Of a DNA stretch of 64,000 bases, positions 47,371 through 59,192 are shown piece by piece (the stretch's first letter is position 1; each line of letters opens with the position of its first letter). Both the position numbers and the translations under genes were made by a program. Source of the DNA: Geosiphon pyriformis. Lineage: Eukaryota > Glomeromycota > Glomeromycetes > Archaeosporales > Geosiphonaceae. The DNA is taken from the NCBI GenBank assembly GCA_016748015.1, contig JAAOMT010000003.1, positions 200,922 to 264,921 of the forward strand. Direction: 5' to 3'. A model generated the notes under the pieces. The model searched no databases. It was not told the origin of the DNA and saw only the letters and a program-made list of their open reading frames with translations.

Positions 47371-50300
47371 ATGGAACACCTCTCGCCGAACTCGGCCGCA
47401 ACCGACCATCACACAGAAAGTCAAATTTCATTGAACTCAGCAAGTGGTGTGTCGAGCCTGTCGGGGCAAAATCTCGTCAAGCCACGACCCTCGCCTAATT
47501 TGTTCAAAGTGTTTTTCGCACAGTTATGGATTATGGTCAAAAGGAATTTCATTTTACAGGTTGATAGTTCTTTCTGTCATTTCCAGTATTTCGATTCATA
47601 TCATTTTTCTGATTTATTGATATATTTTGATCTGCTACTATATCATCACAGCTCCGATACCGAAAGTCAACAATATCACAGGCTCTCGTTGGTCCTCTTT
47701 TGTTCTTGATCCTTTTATTAATTCTTCAAAAAGCTGATAATTCGGTCCAAAGGGAATCTTATTTACATCCAAAATCTTATCCGTTGTTAGGATTACTGCC
47801 GTGTCAGGTTTGAAATAAATAAATCTGTGATGATTGTATATTTTCAACATATTTTCATCAATTTTCATTTATTATTTTTGATTTATAAGGGAGTTAACGA
47901 TAATGATCGATGTATTAATGTGCTATACACACCTGATACCGGGGATAACAAGAAAATTATGCAAGTCTTTTCGGCTAATAATCAAAAACGAACGGGTAAA
48001 TCTATTCCTCTGGAAGATACCAAAATTGGTAATTAAAAGCCCATTTATCCCAATATCTTTGTGGTTTACCCTCTGGACTCATATCTAACCAATTTTCATT
48101 TTTTCTCTCAAGATATAAATTACAAACCTGAAAAAAATATGGGCATCATCGCCGTACCGGATGCTCCTTTCATCTTTAACTACACGCTCAATAATCCAAA
48201 CGTCACCTTGTTTGGTATCGAATTCACCAGTGTTCCTGGACCACCAACCAATTATCGTTATCAAATTTGGTTCAATAGCACCCAGAGTAACAACAATTCG
48301 GATGTATTTAGTGAACAATTGTTATCTTTTCAACGGGGTATTGATGAAGCCATTGGTAAGCTCAAATCAATCGTTTTGCCAATTAATCTCGACTCGATTA
48401 TACATCCATTCATTCTCTTTGTGATTTAGTCACCGTGGCCACTAATTCGACAACCGGAAATACAGATTCACCAGCATTTAATGTGAGAATAAAGGATTGG
48501 CCGATCGTTCCCCCAAAAAATATTAGTGATCAAATCGTAGCTTCGCTTGGATCTTTGTTCTTCTTTTGTGCCGAAATGATTATTTTCATCTCAGTTTTGA
48601 ACACAATTGTCACGGAAAAAGAACAAAAATTAACAGATAGTTTAGTGATGATGGGTCTCAAGAAAGAGGTCTATTGGCTGGCTTATTTCATTTCAAACGC
48701 TTGGCTTATCGTATTTTGCTCCTTGATCACTTGTGTCTTCGGTTTTGCCTTTGATTTCTCCGTATTCAGAAATACCAATTTCATAGTATTGCTGATTACA
48801 TTTATCTTATTCGGTCTCGCTATGGTCACATTCGCTTTCTTCATTACCACCTTCTGTCGCTCGGCTCGTGTCGCTGTGCTTGTCGGAATCTTTTTGTTCA
48901 TAATTGGGCTCTTGTTTCAGTCGTTGGTATTTTCATCCTCGTTCGTTGGTTATATTTGGTGGGATGAAAATACGAGCAGTATTGGTTGGATAATTTTGAT
49001 GTTTATCCCGTTCTTCAACTTTGGAAAAATGTATTTGGATATGACACAATTGTCTGCCGGAAAATTCGACTTTTTAACTGAAACACGTGTTCCCGGGCCT
49101 GGATTCCATTGGAATGATCTTTATAACAAAATTCCTTTAAATTATCTCCCATCTTATTCCTCTTCTGGTCGTAAACCTGATGTTCCAATCCCTGTTCAAA
49201 GTTGGTACTTGTTGCTCATGAACATTGGTGTCTATTTGGTTCTCACTTGGTACTTTGACAAAATCATTCCAGATGAATTTGGGTCACGTCGTTCTCCCTG
49301 GTTCTTTTTGACGCCCAAATATTGGGGTTTGAAAATTTCAAAAGGGTATACATTGGAATCTTGGTTAGCTAAATATCAAGGAGCTGGCGTTGAGGCCCAT
49401 ACTAATGAAGATGTTGACGTTGCCAATGAACGATCTTTAACTTTTGATCCGAATCATGATGTTGCCCTCCGAATTGGCAATTTGCGAAAAGTCTTCAGAT
49501 ACTCATTATTCGTCAAAAGCAAACTCGATAAAGTGGCTGTAAACGATTTATGCTTAACCCTGAAAGAAGGGAGATGTTTGGCATTACTCGGTCAAAACGG
49601 TGCTGGCAAAAGTACATCAATGAACATTTTATCAGGTCTGACCCCGTCAACATCCGGTGACGCGTTACTTTATGGTCTCAGTGTACGAGAAGACATGGAT
49701 GAGATTCGAAAAATCATGGGTGTTTGTCCACAACACGATATTCTTTTCAATGATCTCACGGCTCGTGAACATATTGAATTATACGCTGGAATTAAAATGG
49801 TTCCGCCCGAAGAAGTCAAAAAATTAACTGAAGAACGATTGGCAGCCGTACGTCTCCTTAAAGTCGCAGATAAACCTGCTGGCACATATTCAGGTGGTAT
49901 GAAGCGGCGTCTGAGCATGTTAATTTCCACAATTGGTGACCCACAAATTATATTTATGGACGAACCTACGACTGGTATGGACCCAGTTAATCGGCGTCAC
50001 GTGTGGAGCTTTGTGGAGAATTTCAAACGTGGTCGGGTGATCGTACTGACTACACATTCAATGGAGGAAGCCGATGTATTGGGTGATCGTATTTGTGTGA
50101 TGGCCCATGGACGCTTACGCGCCTTGGGAAACTCTATTCATCTAAAGAATCGATTCGGTGCCGGATATCGTGTCTCCCTTGTAACACACCCACAGGATTC
50201 TTCACATGTTAAACAATTAATCCAAAATCGGATACCTAGTGCCGTATTAGAAGATGACTCAGCAGGCGCCTTAATATATGAACTTCCTGTTTCCGGATTA

Positions 50301-50585
50301 TCCTCGCTGCCATCCCTCATAAAATGGTTAGAGGATAACAAGGATATGAGTTCTGTTGAACCAGGCAAGAGTTTAATTACTGCCTGGGGTGTAAGTCAGA
50401 AGGGTTTAGAAGAAGCATTTTTGAAGCTGTGAGTATTATATTTATAATGAGTTTGAGCATGAAGATAAACTGAAATATATTAACTCATTATTCTCTTTCT
50501 TAGTATTCGAGAAGCGAACCCAAATGGTTACGAAGGTTACGAGGCACAACAACCCCCACCAGAGATAACAATCCAAGCCCCTTAA
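47371..50585 (+). CDS. Half-size ABCA-family ABC transporter
   Basis: Six exons: 47371-47559, 47652-47807, 47890-48028, 48113-48355, 48430-50428, 50504-50585; 935 aa, every junction in phase. Layout: polar N-terminus (about 45 aa), TM1 within exon 2 (RYRKSTISQALVGPLLFLIL), an extracytosolic domain of about 170 residues, a cluster of five or six TM helices at about residues 280-440 plus one near 505-520, then one nucleotide-binding domain. NBD motifs: Walker A GQNGAGKST at about 630-638, signature YSGGMKRRLS at about 729-738, Walker B IIFMDEP at about 749-755 with catalytic Glu, and H-loop His at about 785; all are intact, so ATP hydrolysis is expected. ABCA proteins usually move lipids or sterols. 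One TMD-NBD unit means it should act as a dimer, as in plant and Dictyostelium half-size ABCAs. It converges with the phosphoserine aminotransferase gene. Confidence 0.92.
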
Positions 50586-51298
50586 TAGAAATTCATTTGT
50601 TTTATAATTCCCCATTTTGCATAGCATCCAAGATATTGTGATCAATAAGATCATTAATAATAGCATTGAACAATTTAATCTTGTCAATGATCAATATTCA
50701 GATATAAAAAAATTATTTTGATAAAAACCATGTACTTTATGACAACTTTCTTATAATCAATTATCATGCGATCTTTTTTGGAATACCTAATAATTGGTAT
50801 TTGGTTTAATACGCACTACCCTCTTCCCATTTTTCAAGTTGTTTTTTTCTCATCCTTTTTTAATCAAAAATGAATCTCGTAAATAATAGAATGGAAAAGA
50901 TGAAATTATTTGCTTCTTATTTATAGGAATTATTGTGATTAATTAATGAAAAACTCGGATGATTATTATCTACTACTAACTCAACAATATATTACCTGTC
51001 TAGCGTGGTTGTTGATTTCGAATGATGTTAAGAGTCAAGTGGTACAAGTATAGAGAATACCATCTAAATTTTGAGCATGTTTAGACGAGAGCGTGAACGA
51101 TAGGCTTTTATGTCGTTGAGATCAACTAGAATATAAAATCAATTAATCCTTAAAATTTGATCAATGCAATGTGTTGCTTGATCCATATAGATTAAAAACT
51201 TTGGATTTTTAAATCCTTCTGTCAAAAATAATAAGCTCAATATCACCTATAAATATTTGAAAATTTCCTTTTTCCCACATCTATGTTAACTTCCAGAT
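50586..51298. other. Convergent intergenic region
   Basis: Shared 3' side of the ABC transporter (+) and phosphoserine aminotransferase (-) genes. AT-rich and non-coding, with no identifiable element beyond generic A/T-rich 3' sequence. Confidence 0.5.
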
Positions 51299-52483
51299 TC
51301 ACCTACTTGCATGTTTTTTTTCAAACTCGTTCATATACTCAATAAGGGCTTCAACACCTTCCAAGGGCATAGCATTATAGATACTAGCCCGAATCCCACC
51401 AACACTACGATGTCCCTTCAATTGATACATCCTCAACTCGCCAGCCCCCTGTAGAAACTCTTTTTCCAAATCAGGTGGGTCAATTCGAAAAGGCGCATTC
51501 ATTCTTGATCTTACTCGTTTATCCACTGGTGAGTGATAAATTCTCGACTGATCAATTGTCTCATATAATTTTTGAGCTTTAATAGCATTTACAGCTTCAA
51601 TTGCTTCAACGCCACCATTCTCTAACAAATGCTCGAACACTAAATGAGCCATGTAAATAGAAAACATTGGCGGTGTGTTGTACAAAGAATTGTGATCTGA
51701 CATGGTTTTGTAATCCATAATAGTTGGTACAACAGGTAACCCCAGTTCATGAGTATCGATCGATTTGGCGGGCGTCAACAAATCCTCACGAACGATCACC
51801 AAGGTAACCCCAGCAGGGCCGATGTTTTTTTGTGCCCCAGCATAAATCACACCAAACTTGGCAACATTTACACGACGTGACAAAATGTTCGACGACATAT
51901 CACACACAAGTGGAACTGACGGATCTACTTCGGGGACATGGTCAAACTCCACCCCGTTTACCGTTTCGTTATCGCAATAATAAACAAAAGCAGCCTTAGA
52001 ACCGCTTAGCTTCCACTCTGATTTAGGGGGGATCGTCCCAAACTTACCTTTAGCCTTCTTCACATCAAAAACTATATTCACATTTGAGTATAACCTCTTC
52101 GCTTCTTGTGCAGCTTTCGCAGACCAAGATCCAGTAATTAGGTAATCTAGCGGGGGATTAAAATCTTCATTTTTTATCGTCGAACCTAAGTTTTGTTTTT
52201 TTGCAGCCAGCAAATTGTACACTACCGCCGAAAACTGGGTATGCCCACCCCCCTGCATGAACAGTATCTTGTAATTTTTGGGGATATGGAGGAGTGAGCG
52301 GAAGTCACGCTGAGCTTTGTTCAGAAGATCTTCGAATTCTCGGGAGCGGTGCGAAAGTTCCATGATTGACATGCCAAGATTATTGTAGTTGAGAAACTCA
52401 GATTGAGCGCGAAGTAGGACCGAAGTTGGTATGACTGCCGGGCCTGCGCCAAAGTTCCATATTTTCGGGGGAGAGTTTGTCAT
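51299..52483 (-). CDS. SER1: Phosphoserine aminotransferase (EC 2.6.1.52)
   Basis: Single exon, 394 aa, the usual length of the family. It catalyses 3-phosphohydroxypyruvate + glutamate to O-phosphoserine + 2-oxoglutarate, the second step of serine synthesis from glycolysis, in the cytosol; pyridoxal phosphate is the cofactor. Evidence: N-terminal FGAGPAVIP (about 11-19), the PLP phosphate loop QGGGHTQF (77-84), Trp120 in TGSWSAKA stacking on the cofactor, Asp195 in VCDMSSN for the pyridine nitrogen, Lys219 in YAGAQKNIGPAG as Schiff-base lysine, and C-terminal GHRSVGGIRASIYNA. No mitochondrial or secretion signal. The intact motifs and absence of introns suggest a functional housekeeping gene. 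The symbol follows the yeast name and rests on clear family membership. Confidence 0.96.
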   Translation of the reverse strand: MTNSPPKIWNFGAGPAVIPTSVLLRAQSEFLNYNNLGMSIMELSHRSREFEDLLNKAQRDFRSLLHIPKNYKILFMQGGGHTQFSAVVYNLLAAKKQNLGSTIKNEDFNPPLDYLITGSWSAKAAQEAKRLYSNVNIVFDVKKAKGKFGTIPPKSEWKLSGSKAAFVYYCDNETVNGVEFDHVPEVDPSVPLVCDMSSNILSRRVNVAKFGVIYAGAQKNIGPAGVTLVIVREDLLTPAKSIDTHELGLPVVPTIMDYKTMSDHNSLYNTPPMFSIYMAHLVFEHLLENGGVEAIEAVNAIKAQKLYETIDQSRIYHSPVDKRVRSRMNAPFRIDPPDLEKEFLQGAGELRMYQLKGHRSVGGIRASIYNAMPLEGVEALIEYMNEFEKKHASR

Positions 52484-54787
52484 CTTAATAATTAATTTCG
52501 AAAGTAATAAGAGGATGAGTAAATGAGATTTGGTGCTTGAAAATTTTTACTCATCTGATCGTAGTAGGTGATAGGCCGCAAATTATTTTTAGCAGGATTA
52601 TCAATTATAATTGTTGTTTCTTGAAAAGTTTAAGAATTATCTGTACTGTAAGATTCCCAACTTAAAACAGTTTCTTTGACCTGAGCTTGGGCTTTAGTGA
52701 TAATTGATATCTTCACAGCCCGCTCGGTGAGGCTTGTCGTGTTATGCGCGTCAACATTGAATCAAAAGAGATTAAATAGGAAGCCAATTTACATAATATT
52801 CTCAAAAAATCAAATATCACCTCTACGAACTTTTTTGCCCTCAGAGTAATTTAGTTAATTGCCTTAATCTGTTCATACATCCACATTTACCAAACTAGCA
52901 GCAAGAAAAAAAGCTTATATACCAAAAAACATGTTATTAATGAGTGGTATTAACATATAAAAAGCTTATTATCAAGTATTACAGTTACATTTGTTTTACC
53001 AACCTAATTTAATTCATCAATATTGGTGAAATACATATTTTTTTAAAAAAAAGACCATGTTAAAATTATCATTAAAATTGGTAAAGTTTTTGTATAAATA
53101 ACATTTTAATATTTTGATAAATACAACATGTATATTTTATTTTATAATCTTGATCTTGAAAAACTTGTACAATTATAGTTACAAATAATATTTTAAATAT
53201 ATAAAACCAATTTGCAAATTCTAATACTTATATTATATATTTATATACTATTATTTACTAATTAAATAAATAAATATATTTAACATATAAATGCTAATTA
53301 ATTAATTAATTAATTAATTAATAAATAAATAAAAATTGTCTATAAATCAACTTCAAATTTTTTTTGGAACCATTTCACACTGAATATATATTTTTTATAA
53401 TCTATTAAAAATGTATTACTCGAAATCTCAACAAGTTTCAGGTTAAAAAAACACAATAATACTTTTGCTTTTACATTATCCATCATTATATTGTCTCCAG
53501 TATTAGATTTAATTCATACACACTTGAAACTTTATCATTTGAAAAAAGGATTTTAAACTAATTCAAAAATGAAACTGAATTTTTTTGATTTTACTTACAG
53601 GTGAATAGATAAACATGTGAAATGTTTTTTTGTATGATAGAGGCGTAGATATTCACGTGGATTTTCGTGTTGCTTGTGTTTTGAAGCAGACATTAATTTC
53701 GAGAGCTGATGAATTGGGTTTAGACTAACAAAATTCAAAAAGAACGGAATACTAAAAGACGAAACCCTCCAAAGATTGCAACAATTTTCAAATCAATTAA
53801 TTAAATCATTAAATTAAATTTTTATTCTGCTGTAAAGTTATATCTTGACGAGTTTGGTTTAAAGCGTAGTATATGAGAGAAAAGATTTTAGTCGTGAAAT
53901 ATCGAATTATCTTCCAGACGAAATACTCTATAGCTCTAATAATGAGGATCAACTAAAGGGTTTTGATTTAATAAACATGTCCGTTTTCTAGAGTTGGGAA
54001 TCCCAAGCAATTTGAGAGGTTTTCCAACTGAAGAAAATCTATTACACATTCTTTTAAGACTCTTCTGACATCAATTATTTAATTTATGAAAAAAAACTTT
54101 GACCACATATTTTTTTGGAGATTACAGAACCAGAGAATTCTTTGGATTTTTATGATATGTAATATGAAATAGGGTAAAGAATGATTTCGTTTTTGTGACA
54201 CAACTCTTGACCATAATTTAAAATCTCCGACTCCTTTGGTTTCTCTCGGTACCAATATATCCCCGAGAATCTTATTTAAAATGATAATATTTTTCAAAAG
54301 AATCTCAGTATGCACATTCATCCCAAGTTATCTCTCATCCTCTTGTTATAGCTTAAAACTTTGGTTGTCTATGGTATATGTAAATTATTTGAGAAATCCA
54401 AAAATATTACATAGATCCATTCTCTATATTAGAATCCATAAGATTTTGATGCTGAGATTATCATGGTAGGGCTAAAAATATGGTTTCTAGCTTGGTGATA
54501 CAAAAGAAAATTCACAAATAAAACTTTTTGTTGATCAAGGTAACCCAAAAGGTATGCATGCTTGGTTTATCAAGATTTGCATGATTGGGGTTGCCAAGAT
54601 TAGCACGGGAAGGCAGAAATACAATAATTGAAAGTCGAGCAATTAAGTAAAAGGTAATAGTGGCAATAAGTGCCTATAAATTATTTTGAGGTGGGATGAA
54701 TGTAAATGGAATAAGTGCTAGTAAATTATGTGAGTGTGTACAAAAATATTAAATCATGCTGAGAGAAACATAGGAGACACACAGTTC
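52484..54787. other. Intergenic region
   Basis: Upstream of the aminotransferase gene and downstream of the next minus-strand gene. A G/C-richer patch at 52670-52760 lies 200-280 bp from the aminotransferase start and may belong to its promoter; no factor site can be named. Bases 53040-53340 are extremely AT-rich, with an (AATT)n tract. No gene recognised. Confidence 0.45.
53295..53331. repeat. (AATT)n / (AAAT)n microsatellite
   Basis: About seven AATT units followed by three AAAT units. Confidence 0.9.
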
Positions 54788-55993
54788 TCAAGGTTCATTT
54801 AACTCGCGCACAAACATATTATCCGTATTGTAATCTCGAACAACAGGTGAAAAGTCGACTGGTTGAATTTTTTCCTTGAAATTTCGAGAAGGCTATTAAT
54901 TCAAAAGTTTGGAATAGGTTAAGGACGAGAACCGCATGTAATATGTAGAAAACAATAGAACAATATTTTATGAAAATTGGAAATAAGCATAAAATGATAT
55001 CAGCAAAGGATACAGATAATTTCCATTTTCGGAAAATCCAAATGCCAATAGCTGCAGCTATTACAATAGCTCCCACTACGATAGCAGCGGTCATAACACT
55101 ACCACCACCAGAATCACTACTTCCACCAGAGCCACTTGAATTTGCGCCATTGGAGCTTGAGGGGGTACTTGTTGCAGACTCTAGGGAATACGATGTCGAG
55201 GTGACGTAAACAATGCTGTTTCCACTAGTTGTTTTACTAACAACTATCGAACTTTTCGTTACTGGGGTAGATTGAGAGGCATTTGAGGATCCCTCTTGAG
55301 CTGATGAGGTGGGAGATTGTGTCGGCTAAATATATTAATCAGAAAGTATTAGTTGTTTCGCATTTTTGAGTTTTTATTATTCACGACAATTTAATGGAGG
55401 AAATTGGCAATTCTTCAATATTTTCCATTGATTAGAATCATATCGTGGAATAATATTTAGTAGAAGCCAACTCTTTGACCATTTACTTATCATTAGGGAT
55501 ATAGATTTCTTACCTTATCTTCACCGGACTGTGTGGATGATTTTGACTAAATTTTATTAAAAATCAAAGTGAGAAACAAATCGATTGAATGTTATCAAAT
55601 CAAATAACTCTTTAATATATTTACAGACTGAGAACTTGATTGTTGATTGGATGATTGGGTGGGTGTAGATGTTGATGATGAGGATGATGATGATGAGGAG
55701 GATGATGATGATGATGATTGGTTAGAAGGTTGTGATTGACTATTAGTCTGTGATGGTGGGGAAGAGGAGTTCGTTTCTTTGGTATTCCCAGTTGATGGTT
55801 GTGAAGCTGGATTAGAATTCACAGGCACTCCAGGACCGAGAGTCAGCTGTACAGGAGGAGCACGCTTATTTAAACGAATAAACCGTTTATTAATATTGCG
55901 AGCAGACACCTTGGGAAAATTTTCGGAATTGGCAAACAATAAGAAAAGAATAACGAAAGCTAGAGTGAAAGACTTGAGCCGTAAACTAGTCAT
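54788..55993 (-). CDS. Mid2-like single-pass mucin-type membrane protein (wall-sensor-like)
   Basis: Four exons: 55993-55625, 55546-55514 (33-nt micro-exon, SKSSTQSGEDK), 55325-55014 and 54892-54788; all introns are phase 0; 272 aa. A signal peptide (LKSFTLAFVILFLLFANS) is followed by dibasic NKR sites at about residues 34-36 and 42-44 and a long Ser/Thr/Gln-rich ectodomain, including an uninterrupted Ser run of about 15 residues. A Gly/Ser hinge (SGSGGSSDSGGG) precedes one TM helix (TAAIVVGAIVIAAAIGIWIF) and a basic stop-transfer RKWK. The cytoplasmic tail of about 40 residues begins LSPSRNFKEKIQPVDFSP, a juxtamembrane pattern I know from other fungal single-pass surface proteins. The architecture matches Mid2/Wsc-type cell-wall stress sensors: a stiff O-glycosylated rod, one TM and a short signalling tail. 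No WSC Cys domain is present, so function as a sensor is inference. Confidence 0.8.
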
Positions 55994-56651
55994 CTTTTTA
56001 AATTTTTGTATGACTGAGAAAGGTGTTTAATCAAAGATGCTGGTTTCCTAAAAGAAAATTCTTTTTTTAGTAAAAAAGGAGCATTTCAAAAATACAATAT
56101 TCGCATCTATATTTTTGAAGGTCTGTGGAATACATACCGAAAAAAAGACTATACACTCTTTTCTTTGTAATAGAAGTTGAGTAGAAAGGATCTGTGGTAG
56201 CCAGACACACGACCCTATTAATCTCTTCGGTTGGTTATGTATACAGGATTATATAGGAATCTTCTCCCAGTGGGGGAAGAAGACAATGGTGTCGATACCG
56301 GAAAAACTCGAATTAAAAAAGCGGTTAACAGTGAGTTAATGAAGAGTGACTGAAAAGAAGAAATAGTTGTGAGGGGAGGGGAGAAGAGAAAGAATGCCAA
56401 AAGAAAACGGATGAAAGTAGAGCAAAAAGTGGAGCCAAAAGGTTTAAATCAGATACAAGAAAATAATTTAGCTAAAAACGTGGTCAAATAAAGAAGCAAA
56501 CACTTTTTCAAAGTTGGGCAAGTCCTAAAAACCCAAGAAGTGAGAGAAAAGAGAAAAAGAGAGGAGACTTACAGGTAGTTGAATTGAGGGGCGAACAAGA
56601 AACGCTAACTCGTCACACACAACTCACAAGAACCATTTTGTTATATCGCAG
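55994..56651. other. Upstream region, purine-rich on the + strand
   Basis: Bases 56340-56580 on the + strand consist largely of G and A (ggggaggggagaagagaaag; gagaaaagagaaaaagagag). This could be a regulatory pyrimidine tract for the minus-strand gene or an exon end, since ttacag|gtagtt at 56569-56580 looks like a splice donor context. No protein recognised. Confidence 0.35.
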
Positions 56652-56912
56652 GTTGAACTTCCAATGTTGTTCAAAATCGATAGTCGTTGGTTTTTCGTAT
56701 GCCAAGGAAGCGAAGATGATTGGTTAACACGGTGGCAACCAAATGAAGCACGAATCTTGCAGCTTCTGTTTATTGATCATACGACTGCATTAAATGATTC
56801 TTTTTTATTTTTGAAATTGGGCTACCGGGAAGTATTGGAAACAACCGAACTTCTTTCCCGCATGATGTCAAATTTGGGATGTTTCAGTTTGGACGTAATA
56901 AGTTCAGGCTAA
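56652..56912 (+). CDS. Hypothetical protein or exon, family not recognised
   Basis: A frame of good amino-acid mix (WFFVCQGSEDDWLTRWQPNE, LFIDHTTALNDSFLFLKLGY) runs from a plausible splice acceptor (tatatcgcag|gttgaa) at 56652, or from the ATG at 56664 (82 aa), to TAA at 56910. G/C content is higher than in the flanks. No signal peptide, TM helix or known motif is seen. It could be the last exon of a + gene whose upstream exon lies in the purine-rich stretch, or a gene fragment. Confidence 0.35.
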   Translation, partial: VELPMLFKIDSRWFFVCQGSEDDWLTRWQPNEARILQLLFIDHTTALNDSFLFLKLGYREVLETTELLSRMMSNLGCFSLDVISSG

Positions 56913-58825
56913 TTTTGATCAAACTCACGATAATATATGTATATTGTTGCATTCACGAATAATAGCTGAGATGGTGAATTTAAAAATGAAAAATTTGTCT
57001 TCGAATTGCATTGACTTAAACAGTCAAGGGCAACAAAATCTGCATACATACATATCAATTGCTAATCAACACACAAAGACATTAGACGTTACTCAAGAAT
57101 AGGTTTTTAAAGAGGGAGAGAGAGATAGGAATTTCAAATGCGAATCCTAACTCTTGATCATCCAAACTTGATGTTCTAACAGTTTTTAAAATTAGAAAAA
57201 GACAAAGATTGTCTGAGTAACCATATTTATATTTGAATAAAAAAAAGGTAAAGCCGAAAAAGGGGTTATGAACTTTCTGATCACATTTTTTTTATTCAAA
57301 TTGAAGGGAAAAATGAATTTCAAAATTTAAAAAGGGGATTTCTCTTGTTTCGAAATGATTTAAAAGATTTTATGAATTTGACTTGTAAATTTATTTGGTT
57401 AATAAATGAGGATTTTTAAAAAAAATGTTATAAAAGATTTAATTTAGGTTTTTTTTTTAAATTGATTTTTTTAAGATCTTTTTTAATATTTTATTAATGA
57501 TTTCAATGCTGTGCATGAGATAAATTTATATTAAGATTTTAAGCGGAGAAATTTTAATTGAGGAACTTCTTTATTTGATCCTATTTTTTATAAATATTTA
57601 TAATAATGCTTAATTTTGGTATTGTTTAATTTCTAATTTTGTTAAAAAAAGTTCTTTTTATGATTAAAGTGTTTTAAACAGTATATATATATATGTATAC
57701 AATTCATTATAAAATTTCACAGATTTTTTAATTACAAAGATAAATTTTAAATATTTTGCTTTTCATAAAATAACTTTAAATTTTTTCCAATTATTCTGAA
57801 AATTTTAATTACTCGACCATTTGCGTACAATCAATAAGAGAGATACTTTATTGGCCAATAACTAAAAGAATAAATTTCTAAAATAATGAAAAGTAGTATT
57901 TAAGAAAGGTGAGCATGAAAGTTTTATAATTGATTTAATAAATTGGGAAAATGTGAATACCCTTTCCCATTTAAAATCTAAGAGATATTAAATCTCATGA
58001 GATTCATCAAACAACTTTTCAGAACTTTGTTTTCAAAAGAATTAATTTTTATTTTAAAGATTTAAAAAAAAGAAAGTTTTTCCATCACTTGTAACAAAAT
58101 AAATATTACGCTCCATAAATAATGCCTTATTGGATGATATTGAATAAGAGTTTTTTTAACTGGGCAAAGTTATGTAATGGGTACTAATTCTTTCTCTGAA
58201 TAGTTTAAAAATCCTTTGAAACCTCATTTTTGCAGTCCCATTTTTGTAATATTTTTAATCTTTAGTTGTACAATATTGAAAAATTGATAAGATATGACAG
58301 TACCATTACGCAATGTCAAACATTTGGCGTGTATTTTTAAAGAATGAATACAAAACTTGCTCATTTCCAATTTTTATTATTATTAAATAAATCTCATAAA
58401 TTTGCCAAAAAAACTCAATTCTTGCATGAAAAATTTTAACCACCTTTTTATTAGGGTATTTTCTCGTTGTAATTTGAAAATTTTCACCCTTTTAATGAAA
58501 GGTGGTTTGACCTAACGAAAATTTCTTGACTGTCATTTCCTTTCCACTGTTCTTCAGATTCTTTCCTTAAATTTCACCTCAGCTTATTTCCTTTTTCAAC
58601 TATTCTTAGACTTTTTATAATTAGTTCGATTCCTTCAAAAATGACAACAATAGAATGCAAAAAAAATTTGAAAGATGTAAAATCAAATGACAGCTATTAA
58701 ACAAGGACCCGAATTTATTATGAAAGTTTTTTCAGGACCATAATGATCCCCCAGGAATTATTGTCAATGTTTATGGCTGAAAATTTTTTCGAATTTTCAT
58801 AATTAGGAGATTTTTGGCTTTTAGC
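56913..58825. other. AT-rich intergenic, nothing recognised
   Basis: Long A and T runs with no open frame of coding character. A TATATATATATGTATA tract lies near 57690. Confidence 0.5.
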
Positions 58826-59098
58826 ATGAACCGAAAACATTTAGAATTTCAGACTTTCTTTGATAATCATAAAATATTTTCAACCACTAGGACATCGTTA
58901 CGAAACCCATACAGAACATACATTTACTGCGTGGATAATAGGCCATACACCGGGTATCGAACTCATACCGTTCTAATCACTGATTTTAAGTTCTCCCTGG
59001 GTTCTTCTCACGTTTCGCAAACGGGTGAAATTGTTTGTTTGCCAAAAAATAATCAACCCCCACGTGGGGTTCAACAGTTGATGCGAGATTATGTATAA
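58826..59098 (+). CDS. Hypothetical protein or gene fragment, family not recognised
   Basis: Frame of 90 codons from the ATG at 58826 with balanced composition (TSLRNPYRTYIYCVDNRPYT; SQTGEIVCLPKNNQPPRGVQ) and higher G/C than its surroundings. No known motif. It is followed within 100 bp by another coding-like frame at 59193-59393; the two may be pieces of one decayed gene. Confidence 0.3.
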   Translation: MNRKHLEFQTFFDNHKIFSTTRTSLRNPYRTYIYCVDNRPYTGYRTHTVLITDFKFSLGSSHVSQTGEIVCLPKNNQPPRGVQQLMRDYV

Positions 59099-59192
59099 AA
59101 TGAAAATAAGTTAAAGAAAATCAATTGAAGAAGGTGAGGCTGTATATGTGGAAATTTGAAGATATTTTCATCTCATATTTCCTCTTTCTTCA

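Noticed and set aside
49670-49930. Minus-strand frame opposite the ABC transporter NBD
   Set aside because: Shadow of the strongly conserved NBD coding sequence.
58930-59020. tRNA- or SINE-like boxes on the minus strand (cagtgattagaac and gagttcgataccc)
   Set aside because: The two boxes resemble the A and B boxes of RNA polymerase III promoters but are only about 10 bases apart and no cloverleaf can be drawn; a decayed SINE cannot be excluded, but support is too weak.
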